A DNA stretch of 64,000 nt from Brachypodium distachyon (lineage: Eukaryota; Streptophyta; Magnoliopsida; Poales; Poaceae). Below, piece after piece: positions 45,875 through 55,830 of this stretch. A program made the position numbers and the translations under genes. The notes beneath the pieces are model-generated. The model was not told where the DNA came from and ran no database searches. It saw only the letters and a program-made list of their open reading frames with translations. The first letter of the stretch is position 1; every line of letters starts with the position of its first letter. Where the stretch lies: NCBI RefSeq assembly GCF_000005505.3, contig NC_016133.3, positions 51,487,237 through 51,551,236 of the forward strand, given 5' to 3'.

Positions 45875-46386
45875 GTTTTATTGATTCATATAGTCGTTTC
45901 ACATGGCTTTATCTTCTTAAGCAAAAATCTGATGTCTTTAATATCTTTCTTCAATTTCAAAAACATGTTGAACATCTCCTAGATAAGAAGATTATCTCTG
46001 TCCAGTCAGATTGGGGTGGTGAATATCATAATCTTAATCAATTCTTTAACAACATAGGTATATCTCATCGTGTCTCTTGTCCTCATACTCATCAACAGAA
46101 TGGAACCGCTGAGCGAAAACATCGTCATATTGTTGAAACTGGCTTAACTTTACTTGCTCATGCTTCAGTTCCATTTCACTTTTGGAGTGATGCCTTTACC
46201 ACTGCCTGTTTTCTCATAAATCGTACCCCTAGCCGTGTCATCTCCATGCAAACACCTCTAGAGCGTCTCCTAGTGAAGTACCAGATTATACATTCTTCAA
46301 AGTCTTTGGTTGTGCTTGCTGGCCTCATCTTCGCCCTTACAATAATAGAAAACTTCAATTCCGCTCTAAGAAATGTGTCTTCTTAG
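45871..46386 (+). pseudogene. Copia integrase core
   Basis: It contains the rve-type core: FIDSYSRFTWLYLLK, the QSDWGGEYHN block (the second catalytic Asp) and the PHTHQQNGTAERKHRHIVE block with the catalytic Glu. The frame shifts near 46270-46290, and the remaining C-terminal integrase sequence continues in another frame past 46386. Confidence 0.85.
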
Positions 46387-46979
46387 GATACAGTTCGGTC
46401 CATAAAGGTTATAAGTGTTTGCATGTTCCATCTAATCGAGTATATATCTCTCGTGATGTTATCTTCGATGAGAATGTTTTTCCATTCTCTAATCTCCCAT
46501 CCACTCCCACATCCAACCAATCCACTGCTGCCACTCCCAATTCTGACCAATTTGATGATGTTGCATATATACCGTTGCTGTTTCCTAATCATGGTGCAGG
46601 TACAGGCCGTGGTGCTCGATTTGAGCTCCTGGATGATGATGAACCAGGTTCTCCAGCTACTTCCAGGCCTCATAATCACGTGCCAGATTCTCCAGAGGTG
46701 TCTACCCCTTCTTCTGAATCTCCTGGCGCTGCCTCTTCTGCCGACAGAAACGGCCTCTACCGCGGCAGAAATTTCCAACACAGAATCTGCCGTGACTGCT
46801 TCACCTCCAGCGGCACCAGCTCTTTCTCGTCGGGTCACATGACTACATCATGGGATTACGAAACCCTATATTTGCAACGATGGTACTGTCGCTTGGACAG
46901 CTACAACTTCGGTTGATCTTCTCACAACGGAACCCCGTGATTTTCGAGAAGCTCTTGCTCATGATCATTGGAAACAGGC

Positions 46980-48150
46980 GATGGAGACAGAGTTTGCTGC
47001 TCTATAGCGGAATAATACCTAGCATCTTGTACCTGCTGCTCGTCCTGGTGCTAACATCATTGATTCTCGTTGGGTGTTCAAGATCAAACGGCGAGCAAAC
47101 GGTTCCATTGAACGATATAAGGCTCGTCTTGTGGCTAAGGGATTTAAACAGCGATATGGACTCGATTATGAAGACACATTCAGCCCGGTTGTCAAGCCCG
47201 CCACGATACGCCTGCTTCTCTCTGTAGCTGTCACCCGGAATTGGCATGTTCGTCAACTTGATATTCAGAACACCTTTCTCTATGACATTCTTGAGGAGGA
47301 AGTCTATATGCGCCAACCCCCTGGTTTTGAAGATTCTGCTCGTCCTAAATATCTCTGTCGCCTTGAAAAAGCTCTATATGGATTGAAGCAGGCACCTCGA
47401 GCTTGGCATGCTCGTCTCAGTTCTGTCCTTCGTTGTTTGGGTTTCACTGCTTCTTCGGCTGACACGTCATTGTTCATTCTTCATCGGCATGATGTGGTCA
47501 TCTACCTGTTGGTTTATGTGGATGACATGATAGTCATTAGTTCATCTCCGGTTGCTTCTGATCGCTTGGTTCAGCAACTTCGTGATGAGTTTGCTGTGAA
47601 GGATATTGGTCCGCTACACTACTTTCTTGGGCTTGAAGTCCTTCGATCACCGGGGCGTAGTTTCCTTTTCTCACAACAGAAGTATGCTCTTGAACTTCTA
47701 TGCCGAGCTAGTATGCTTAAGTGTCAGCCTGCAAACACACCCATGGTGGTTACGGAAAAGCTGTCTGCTCTTGACGGTGATCCACTTTTAGCTGATGATG
47801 CAACCAGGTACAGAAGCATAGTTGGTGGTCTCCAGTATTTAACTATGACACGTCCAGATCTTTCCTTCGCAGTCAACAAAGTGTGCCAGTTTCTCCATGA
47901 GCCACGAGATTGTCACTGGACAGCAGTCAAACGCATCCTTCGATATGTTCAGTTTACACTATCACACAGCTTGAGTATACTGTCTTCGACCAACTCTTCT
48001 TTGTCAACGTTTTCAGATGTTGATTGGGCTGGTAGTGTTGATGATCACCGGTCCACAGGAGGCTACGCAGTCTTTTATGGCTGTAACTTGATTGCTTGGA
48101 GTGCTCGTAAACAACCTACAGTGTCACGTTCCAGCACTGAATCAGAATAA
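46980..48150 (+). pseudogene. Copia reverse transcriptase and RNase H start
   Basis: RT region with [14 protein letters not shown], the [16 protein letters not shown] block and the YVDDMIVIS active site (about 47515-47541). Two in-frame TAG codons at 47005 and 47020 fall where Trp is expected. RNase H-like [18 protein letters not shown] follows, and TAA at 48148 falls where a Tyr is usual after STESE. Confidence 0.87.
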
Positions 48151-48182
48151 AAGGCACTTGCCAATGCAACAGCAGAGATAGT

Positions 48183-48470
48183 TTGGGTTCAGTCTCTCCT
48201 TCAAGAACTGAAGATCCTCTTGCGCAGCCTCCTATACTTTGGTGTGATAACATTGGCGCAACATATTTGTCGTCAAATCCTGTGTATCATGCACGTACTA
48301 ACCACATTGAGGTTGATTTCCACTTTGTCAGAGAACGAGTTTCTCAGAAAAAGCTAAAGATTCGGTTCATCTCGTCTAAAGATCAACTAGCAGATATCTT
48401 CACGAAATCTCTACCTTTTCTGGCATTGGAGCATTGCAAGCGCAATCTTTGCCTTTTGGATCCAGGCTAA
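48183..48470 (+). pseudogene. Copia RNase H C-terminal part
   Basis: After a frameshift near 48210 the RNase H tail appears: [33 protein letters not shown] and [12 protein letters not shown], all characteristic of copia RNase H. It ends at a TAA directly before the polypurine tract. Confidence 0.82.
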
Positions 48471-48483
48471 GATTGAGGGAGGG
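48471..48483 (+). promoter_or_regulatory. Copia polypurine tract
   Basis: GATTGAGGGAGGG immediately precedes the 3' LTR, where plus-strand priming occurs. Confidence 0.75.
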
Positions 48484-48680
48484 TGTTAAAAACTAACTAA
48501 TTGATTTTATCTAGTTTAAACTAGAGTCCTAACCGAAGTAGGTATAGTTGAGATATCCTTGTTGTATGCAAACTGTAGCTTGTAATCTCATATGCATGCA
48601 ATATATAAAGGGACAAGGGCCGGCTGATTGTGCTGTGCGTTCCACCATAATCAATCTCCTTCTATAGCTTGTTCTTTTCA
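48484..48680 (+). repeat. 3' LTR of the copia element
   Basis: 197 bp, matching the 5' LTR with about eight substitutions and no indel. It is followed by the target copy AAGAG. Confidence 0.92.
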
Positions 48681-48685
48681 AAGAG

Positions 48686-50083
48686 CATGACCGCCGGTGA
48701 TCTTCTACCATGGAGCAGATGAAGCCTTTTTCCTACAGGCGTTCCTGGACCATAGTAGCCACTTGCACACAGCAGGATTGGAAAAGCAAACGAAGCAAAT
48801 AGGCCGGAGGGGACCTCCCTGGCGTAGGTGCTCCCTGAGCTCCAGCCGCGCGCTCCAGATATGGGACAACGCCAAACCACCTCACCGGGGGTGTACAGAT
48901 CTAACCGCCTCCTTCCCACTTCCCCACCCACCACTGCCTCCATCCTTCTCCCGCAGAACGCTGACGATGCCCCGAGGCGAAGCAACCGCCAACGACCGCA
49001 CCAAAAGGCGTAACTCCACAAGCCCTTCGCCGGTGACAGCCGCACCACCGATCAAACGGAGTCCGGGCCAGGAGACTCTTATTTCCACCGCCCTCGCCAT
49101 CCGCTCCGTGAAGACGACGCCGGGCAAGGACACGAAGACACCTAGAACTACTAGGTACATATGTACATGTACACCAGGCAGACAGCCGCGTTCCCTGCCT
49201 CCCCACACCGCTGAAAAGGCGGGCGGAGGCGGAGGAGAACAACAGCGACGCCGGTGGAACACTCCAGATGAACGGTCGCCTTTCTCAGGAAAGGTCGAGA
49301 AGACTCTTGCAGGGTAGGGTCCGATGTTCCGATAATTTTACAAGAAAAGTTGGAGGACTGTAAAGAGTGTTTTGCGTGCAATTTCAAAGAACAAAAATCT
49401 TGTATAGTCCAATCTAACTTCACATAAAGTTTCCTTTATTTGTTGACAACTATGCCAGAATGTTTCCATTGCAGGAGGGGAGTGAGGTAGGGGGACCCCC
49501 TCTCCCTATTGAGTTTTGTGCTTGCAACTGACTTGCTCCAGTCTGATAAAGCCATGCATGATGGCTTGCTCTGCCTCTTCCTTCTAAAGCTTGTCCTGAT
49601 TTCCTTGTTATTCAATATGCAGATGACACTCGGTGTTATGCAAGCAGATCCTGCTGAAGTCATGCACCATAATCATGTGCTAGCTCAATTCCTCTGCTTA
49701 TCCGAAATCCAACTTGTTTCCCATTAATGGACGGAGGAGTACCCATCAATATTCATCACCAGAGCAGAGACATTCCATCTCAAGATCTCGAGGCTTATCT
49801 AGGCTAGCCATGAGTAGTGACGGAAGGTGCCAACTTTTGCATGACACACCACTCATGGTTTGTTATTGTTATAATTTCAGCTCATAGTATAGGGTAGCCC
49901 ACAAGTGCACAAGGCCCATTCTAGAAGATCATCAATTTCACTCACATTCTTCCTCGTATTTCACAACAACTATAACAAGGTCCTCGTGCTATGTGAAACC
50001 ACTTCTCCTATTTGGAAAAGGAGAAACAACATAATGTGGAAACCCAACCAAAATGGTGGTAAATTGGTAATAGATCTGTTCTA
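48686..50083. other. Intergenic stretch, no gene seen
   Basis: It continues the DNA into which the copia element inserted. Several GC-rich frames overlap on both strands around 48700-49320, but none has a recognisable domain. It is possibly an old, decayed gene or transposon fragment. Confidence 0.45.
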
Positions 50084-50164
50084 CTCCCTCCGTCGCGAAA
50101 TAAGTGACGTGGATTTGTAAAATTCTTATATAAATCCACGTCACTTATTTTGAAATGGTGGGAG
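50084..50164. mobile_element. Stowaway MITE, 81 bp
   Basis: Flanked by TA on both sides. CTCCCTCCGTCGCGAAATAAG pairs with CTTATTTTGAAATGGTGGGAG, and the inner GTGACGTGGATTT / AAATCCACGTCAC arms are exact inverted copies around a short loop. The whole element is a near-perfect hairpin. It lies about 830 bp upstream of the DREB gene 2 start. Confidence 0.85.
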
Positions 50165-50409
50165 TATACCATATCTGAATCCTTTAGGCGGAGCAAGAAG
50201 CCAAGAACAAGGCTCAAAGCGTTGGTGAGGCTCATCAGTTTGTTGTTATTGGGTTTTTTTTTCCTCGCAGTGTTGCAGAAAGGTGAGGCTCATCAGTCGC
50301 TTGCAAAAGTAAGCTAATCAATTGATGTCAGAACTTTGTTTTTGTTCCCGGCCGATCCATTCCGTGAAGGCGTGAGGATGCGTAATCTCACGGCCGCAGT
50401 AAAACATAA

Positions 50410-50650
50410 TTTTTTTTTTTTCGAAAGATCCAGCTTAAATGGTGGCTTTCATATATTAAGCAGGTAGAAAAATGTACAGGAACGCCGAAGGCGAAACAAG
50501 AAAAGAAAAGAAGAAGACAAAAAAAGAAAGGGAAAAGAGGAGACTCAAGGAGGCTCCCAAAGAAATTTCCGCAGGGCTTTGGCTCCGACGAAGGCCCAGT
50601 CTTGGACCGCGTCTTTGGTGAACACGAGAATCTGACTGCCAGACATTTCA
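50410..50650 (-). mobile_element. 5'-truncated LINE copy with target duplication
   Basis: In minus orientation this 241-bp insertion carries the last codons of the same LINE family (AFVGAKALRKFLWEPP then stop), its 3' UTR and a poly-A tract. It is flanked by 14-bp direct repeats with one difference, GCAGTAAAACATAA (50396-50409) and GCAGTAAAACACAA (50651-50664). Target-primed reverse transcription with 5' truncation explains all of this. It lies 350-590 bp upstream of the DREB gene 2 start. Confidence 0.85.
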
Positions 50651-50861
50651 GCAGTAAAACACAATGGGCATCCCACTAAGCGTGTGATATATATGCTCTC
50701 GATCTAGCTAGCCTTTTCATACCAATCATACTCTGCGCATAACAAACACATTTCCTGGGGAACTGCAAAACTTAAACAAGTACTAGTATACACGTTGCAC
50801 TCTCCGCTTTGACTCGCCGATATCAATAATCTCACACTTCACACATCGTCGTTCCTCTACG

Positions 50862-50868
50862 TATAAGA
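50862..50868 (+). promoter_or_regulatory. TATA-like box of DREB gene 2
   Basis: TATAAGA in CTACGTATAAGAGC lies about 135 bp upstream of the ATG at 50998. It is the best TATA candidate in the interval after the LINE insertion. Confidence 0.45.
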
Positions 50869-50997
50869 GCACTAGCAAGCAATCGACGAGGCCATACACC
50901 AGCTTGACTCTTCGAGAAGCTCTGAGCCGTGTCCACGGTCCAGTTCCTTTGGAGAAGAACTGCTCACCACGTACGCCCCAGCCCCACGGACACATCC

Positions 50998-51705
50998 ATG
51001 GAAGAAGAGAAGGGAGCGCTGTCGCCGGCGTCCAACGCCTCCACTACCAATGTCAGCAATCGATCCTGCTGCGGCTCCCCCATGGCGACGTCGTCGTCTT
51101 CGGACGATTCGAGCGGCGGCGGCGGCGGCGGCGGCAGGAAGCGGCCTCGCCGGGACCTGAAGCACCCGACGTACCGCGGCGTGCGCATGCGGGCGTGGGG
51201 CAAATGGGTGTCGGAGATCCGCGAGCCCCGCAAGACGTCGCGCATCTGGCTCGGCACCTTCGACACCGCGGAGATGGCCGCGCGCGCCCACGACGTGGCC
51301 GCTCTCGCCATCAAGGGGCCCCGAGCCGCCGCCGCGCACCTCAACTTCCCGGAACTCGCAAACGATCTCCCTCGCCCTGCCACCGCGTCCCCCGAGGACG
51401 TGCGGGCCGCCGCCGCGCTCGCCGCACACATGGTCGTCGACCGCGCGCCGCCGGTCGCGGACACCGGCAATGCCGAGGCGGACGAGGAGCCATCGTCGCG
51501 CCCGCTGCCGCTGGCGGGGGACGGCAGCATTGCTTCTGTCGATCTCGCGCTCTTCGACTTGCCGGATTTCCTGCACGAGTTCGGCTTCGCGCTGCCGCCG
51601 CCGTCGACCACGTGTGACTTGTCGTCATGGCAGCATGACGTTGCCGCGACGACCGATGACTTCAGATTCGAGCCGGCGCCATTGCTGCTCTGGGAGCACT
51701 ACTGA
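50998..51705 (+). CDS. DREB-type AP2/ERF transcription factor 2 (A-4/TINY-like)
   Basis: Intronless, 235 residues. The AP2 domain covers about residues 59-117 ([47 protein letters not shown], ending AHLNFP). WVSEIREP shows the DREB-type Val14/Glu19 pair. A basic RKRPRR patch (47-52) before the domain is a likely nuclear signal. After the domain come [21 protein letters not shown], shared with the two paralogues, then the acidic-hydrophobic [10 protein letters not shown] motif and a C-terminal LLLWEHY, variants of the A-4 subgroup tail. The ATG at 50998 is in TCC-ATG-G context. A Gly7 run lies just before the basic patch. The upstream kilobase contains a Stowaway MITE and a LINE insertion, which could have altered regulation. 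The frame is intact. Confidence 0.92.
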   Translation: MEEEKGALSPASNASTTNVSNRSCCGSPMATSSSSDDSSGGGGGGGRKRPRRDLKHPTYRGVRMRAWGKWVSEIREPRKTSRIWLGTFDTAEMAARAHDVAALAIKGPRAAAAHLNFPELANDLPRPATASPEDVRAAAALAAHMVVDRAPPVADTGNAEADEEPSSRPLPLAGDGSIASVDLALFDLPDFLHEFGFALPPPSTTCDLSSWQHDVAATTDDFRFEPAPLLLWEHY

Positions 51706-52622
51706 CGAGTGATCGGCAACACGCGGCATGCAAGTCAGTTTTGAAGTCGGGTTTATTACGGGATGATCTGCATGCGGTGTGTTACCGATCGAGCACTAAT
51801 TCGATCGCAAACTGATTAACACGCGATCGAGTGCAAACGCAAAACAAATCGCAAAGCTAATTTTAAAGATGGTTTGTGGATTCATATTTTGTTAGTAGTA
51901 CTACAACTCAATAAAGCTCAGGTTATTCCACATCGTGATTGTGCCAAGTAGTAGTACCAGTGCTAGCTTTGCAATTTCTATCTATCATGAAAGATTTCAG
52001 ACTTGGGTCTCTGCAGGTATTCGGTGTTCAGATCGACTTCGAGTTCTATTGATTTCGGATCGGAAAAATTCTCAACTTGCAGGTCGAGGCTCGAATCACT
52101 CCGGGATCGCGAAGAGTGATTTAATTGCTGTTACACACATGCATGTACAAATTGTACTGGAACCGTAGTGTTTCGTGTGAAGTTCCAACGGAGTTTCTGT
52201 ATCCCCAAATATGCCCTGCCATATGGGCACTACAAGTAAAACTACTTGAGCAAAAGGGTATACACGGAGCTAGCTACTGCGTACTTTTCTTTCTTTAAAA
52301 AATGAGGGGTCAAGGGCTTTGCATCGACTGATGCCAAAGTTATTACTCCATATTAAAACATGAGCCATCCCTCGCACACAAAAAAAAATGGCTTCATTCA
52401 TGCACTACTATATAGCCTATCGGTAACACGCCACAATACAGATTAAAGAAGTCTCCAGGTATCGTCTTCAGTCAGTTGTACTCAAATTTCACTGAACCCG
52501 CTTCTCAGTAAGTAGAGACCAAGTACAGACCCACTGGAATGTTAGATGAATTATATGCAAAAAAATAACATGTAATATCATTCTGACACTTTCACAAAAA
52601 CCCTAAAAGCCCAAACATATTA

Positions 52623-52904
52623 CGGCTCGTTTGGCATCCATCTTTCATTTCATTTGGTCATCCAATTTTTCTTAGGATTTCATTTTGTTGAATTTGAATT
52701 TCGGATTCAAAAATCATGTTTGTCTACCACATTGATTTGTAGACTGTGAGACAATTCCAAATGGCTTTTAGAGAGGAATTGGAGTTAGATAGAGTGTGAT
52801 TTCATGAAATTTGAGATTGAATTCATATGTCTAATTCCGTACCAACCAAACAAGTTGGTGAATTCCAGAATTCTAGACCCAAATGATGGATGCCAAACAA
52901 GTTG
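52623..52904. mobile_element. Tourist/PIF-Harbinger-like MITE, copy 2
   Basis: 282 bp with TTA on both sides (52620-52622 and 52905-52907). The ends CGGCTCGTTTGG and CCAAACAAGTTG are imperfect inverted repeats. It is related to the MITE at 816-1142 but lies in the opposite orientation, as shown by TTTCATGAAATTTGAGATTGAATT against its reverse complement there. Confidence 0.75.
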
Positions 52905-55592
52905 TTAGAGATAAACCAAGGTGTGGAACAATGAAATTTATAAAAATAACCCAGGACACTAGATGTGCCATTGGGCACTTGATAAATAGGCGTTGCATCG
53001 TTTTATCTTGACAAAACCAACACTTCATCACCCATTCCATTTTTGTTTAACCAAATTATCTCTAATTAGTACCACCCCACGACGATAGAGCTGTATAATG
53101 TAAAATCTTCCAACGAAAATTGAAGTTTCTTGCAAAAACTGTAGCCAATGTGATCAGCACAGTACACATAGAGTTTCAACAGAGGTATGTAAGTTCCAAC
53201 GGAATACATCAGCATGGTCGTTAAGGTAAAGATCGGCTACGTTCTCACAAAGATATCACAATCATAGCCTCGCTCCAATGTTCGCCTGTCGTCTAAAGGT
53301 GATGTCGGGAGAAGGTACTGCCAAGGCCAGGGGGCGCGAATGTGATGATTCTAGGAGAGCAGAGGTGTTATGAGGTGATGACTACAAAGTAGGGCTGGGA
53401 CTTAAAAGAGAGGCATGCGCTAGCCACCAAAGGCAGGAGTAGTGTGTAGTATGGTCTATGGACTAGAGGAAATGGGGATTGGTCCTGACTTGCCCTCATA
53501 TGGCTAATGGCTCCCTGAGGACAGACGGTCCCATCTTAAACTTGTGACAGTATAACGCGAATAGTACGTAATACTCCTACCTACTAGTTATCTGATAATG
53601 ACTCGAACGGTTTAGATTATACTCCGCGTGGTAAAAGGGCAGAAAGAGAAATACTAACAAGGCCAACATAAAATGTGTATTGTGGTAGAGTATGACGTAT
53701 ATATATCCCACTCATCGTGCAATCATGCACGCCATGCGTTGCACGGAGCATATACATTAACAGAGCGAGCCAATTAATACTACTACCGCCGTACGTTTTG
53801 TCGTTGCCTTGCCTGTCTTAATTTGTTTTCCAGCTCCCAATTTGAGCAAAATGGCTCCTGGCCGAAATACGACGATCTAACAGCATTTCCCGGAAATGAA
53901 CATCTACAATACCAACAGCCAGATCTACTACTTATCTATTTATAATGCTAACACCCATAACATGATACTAGTGGAGTATTAATTAGCAGTGCACGCACTT
54001 TAATTATGTAAGATAATTGAATCGCTGCTGTTGAAGATCTGCATGCAGTTCGTTGGTGAGTCCATGTGGACTGTCAGCTTCAGCTACTGGCGATTTCAAC
54101 GCTTACCGTCTGCACGTAAAAATAGTAAAATACGCACGAGTTTCACAAATGACTGCAACTCGCGATCCGTTTAAGTATTCACTTGAATTGGGCCGACTCT
54201 CTCCATTGAATAATCCTGCGGGCCGGATTCAGCATGGACGGCCAAGATTGAATTATCCAGCTACCAGATAGATCTACGAAGCTAGATCTGAGTATACAAA
54301 ACCAATACGCGAGGTTAATTATAGTTGATCGATCGAGATCGAGTACTCGATCCGAGAGCAAAGAAGCAGCATGGCGATGCCCAAATTGAATAGTCGGAAA
54401 GGGGACAGCTAGCTTGCCTCGTGTTCATGTCGAGCGCAATAGTCTGGGGCTCATGTGCACGAAGATTCTAATCTCTAAAATATATTTAAAAATTAATTTT
54501 TCTTTCTTTTCAAGCATGTGCATGGGCAATATGGCATTATCCCACGCTCTACTTAACACGCTGTTTTTGTTTACTGCGCTCATCATCATGATCCATGCGT
54601 GTATTCCTGTATCGCTTATGCTCTTCTGCAACGACTTGCCTAGCTAGCTTAGGCCTAGCAGACTAGCATACGCATATGCAGTAGCATGGACTCCTTTCCT
54701 TTTGGGCTCGAGTGCGAATACTTTTCTTCTTTTTATTCCCTTTCGGCTTTAATCATGCACTCATGCATGAGAAACAGCGGATTTATGTTGCTGGCAATAC
54801 CTCTCTTTGAGAGTATAATAGCAAACCGATGCTAAAGCAAATCCAATAATTCTTAACAAGGCTATATAAACTTGATATCAAATTAAGGGTGCAGATCTCA
54901 GGTACATATATATCACCGATACAACGGCCCATTGTGCCCCAGTTAAGCTATCCCAGGTCACGAGTCGCATGCAAGCATGGGAATTAGAATATTAACCAGT
55001 GGCTTAATCGATCATGCTCGCCACACAGATCAAACTCTATTCTGCAGTATTAATTCCAAATTAACACAGGCACTAGCATAAACAAGATAGTCTATATATA
55101 TTACGAAAGAGGACAAAACAGGACGCGCGACTATAGCTTGCAGAATACAAGGGGCATGCAGGACGAACTACACGTGGTTATTTGTTAATTTTGGTACTAC
55201 GTACTCTTTCGACCATTGTTAAGTTGGTACTACTTCACGACAGTATCACTGCGGATTTTGTAAAGAAAGATTGCGTTGCTTCTAAATTAAACGAGCTATA
55301 TATAATATCCCATCTAATCACAAATTGCGCACCCACTTGCCAGGTCCAGAAAATTGCTAGTCAAAACAGATTAAAGCAGTGTCTTGGCAGCTCTATAGTA
55401 CTACATTGTTTTATCCATCTATCTCACCACTTTTCTAGGTCTTGGCCTCCCACCTATCCAATTCCTTCCTCTTTTGGGCGACTCAAATTATTAGGCAATC
55501 GATCCATGAGCCTCATAATTAATCTTCTCTACCTAACAATCAACTCGATCTCCTCTTCTCCAGAAATGGTACTCGTACTCAACTAACCAACT

Positions 55593-55830
55593 CAAGCTGT
55601 CCAAACCAAGCTCTTAATTGTAGCTAGCTATAGACTATAGTACTGACTAATGCTCATATATACAGGATCCTTAATTTCAAGCTGTCCAAACAAATCTCTT
55701 CCACTGGCTTAGCTACTGCAGTACTCCGTGGTCACTAATGCTCATATACAGGATCCTTAATTTCAAGCTGTCCAACCCAAGCTTGGTCTTCTATACTCAC
55801 TCATGCTCACATACAGGAGCAGTACGTAGC
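55593..55830. repeat. Tandem repeat, 85-86-bp unit, nearly three copies
   Basis: CAAGCTGTCCAA starts at 55593, 55678 and 55764. Each copy continues with a CTAATGCTCATATA-CAGGATCC-type block, and the last copy is partial. Non-coding. Confidence 0.75.

Larger units (their letters stand above)
43904..48680 (+). mobile_element. Ty1-copia LTR retrotransposon, structurally complete, coding broken
   Basis: 4777 bp with two 197-bp LTRs, each TG...CA, and a perfect 5-bp target duplication AAGAG at 43899-43903 and 48681-48685. The primer-binding site TGGTATCAGAGC follows the 5' LTR directly, and a purine-rich GATTGAGGGAGGG precedes the 3' LTR. The gene order gag, protease, integrase, reverse transcriptase, RNase H is the copia order. 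Several stops and frameshifts inactivate it. The LTRs differ at about eight positions by eye. Confidence 0.93.

Noticed and set aside
48697..49317. A 206-residue plus-strand frame after the copia element
   Set aside because: Low-complexity Pro/Arg/Ser content with competing frames on the other strand. It could be a decayed gene piece, but nothing identifies it.
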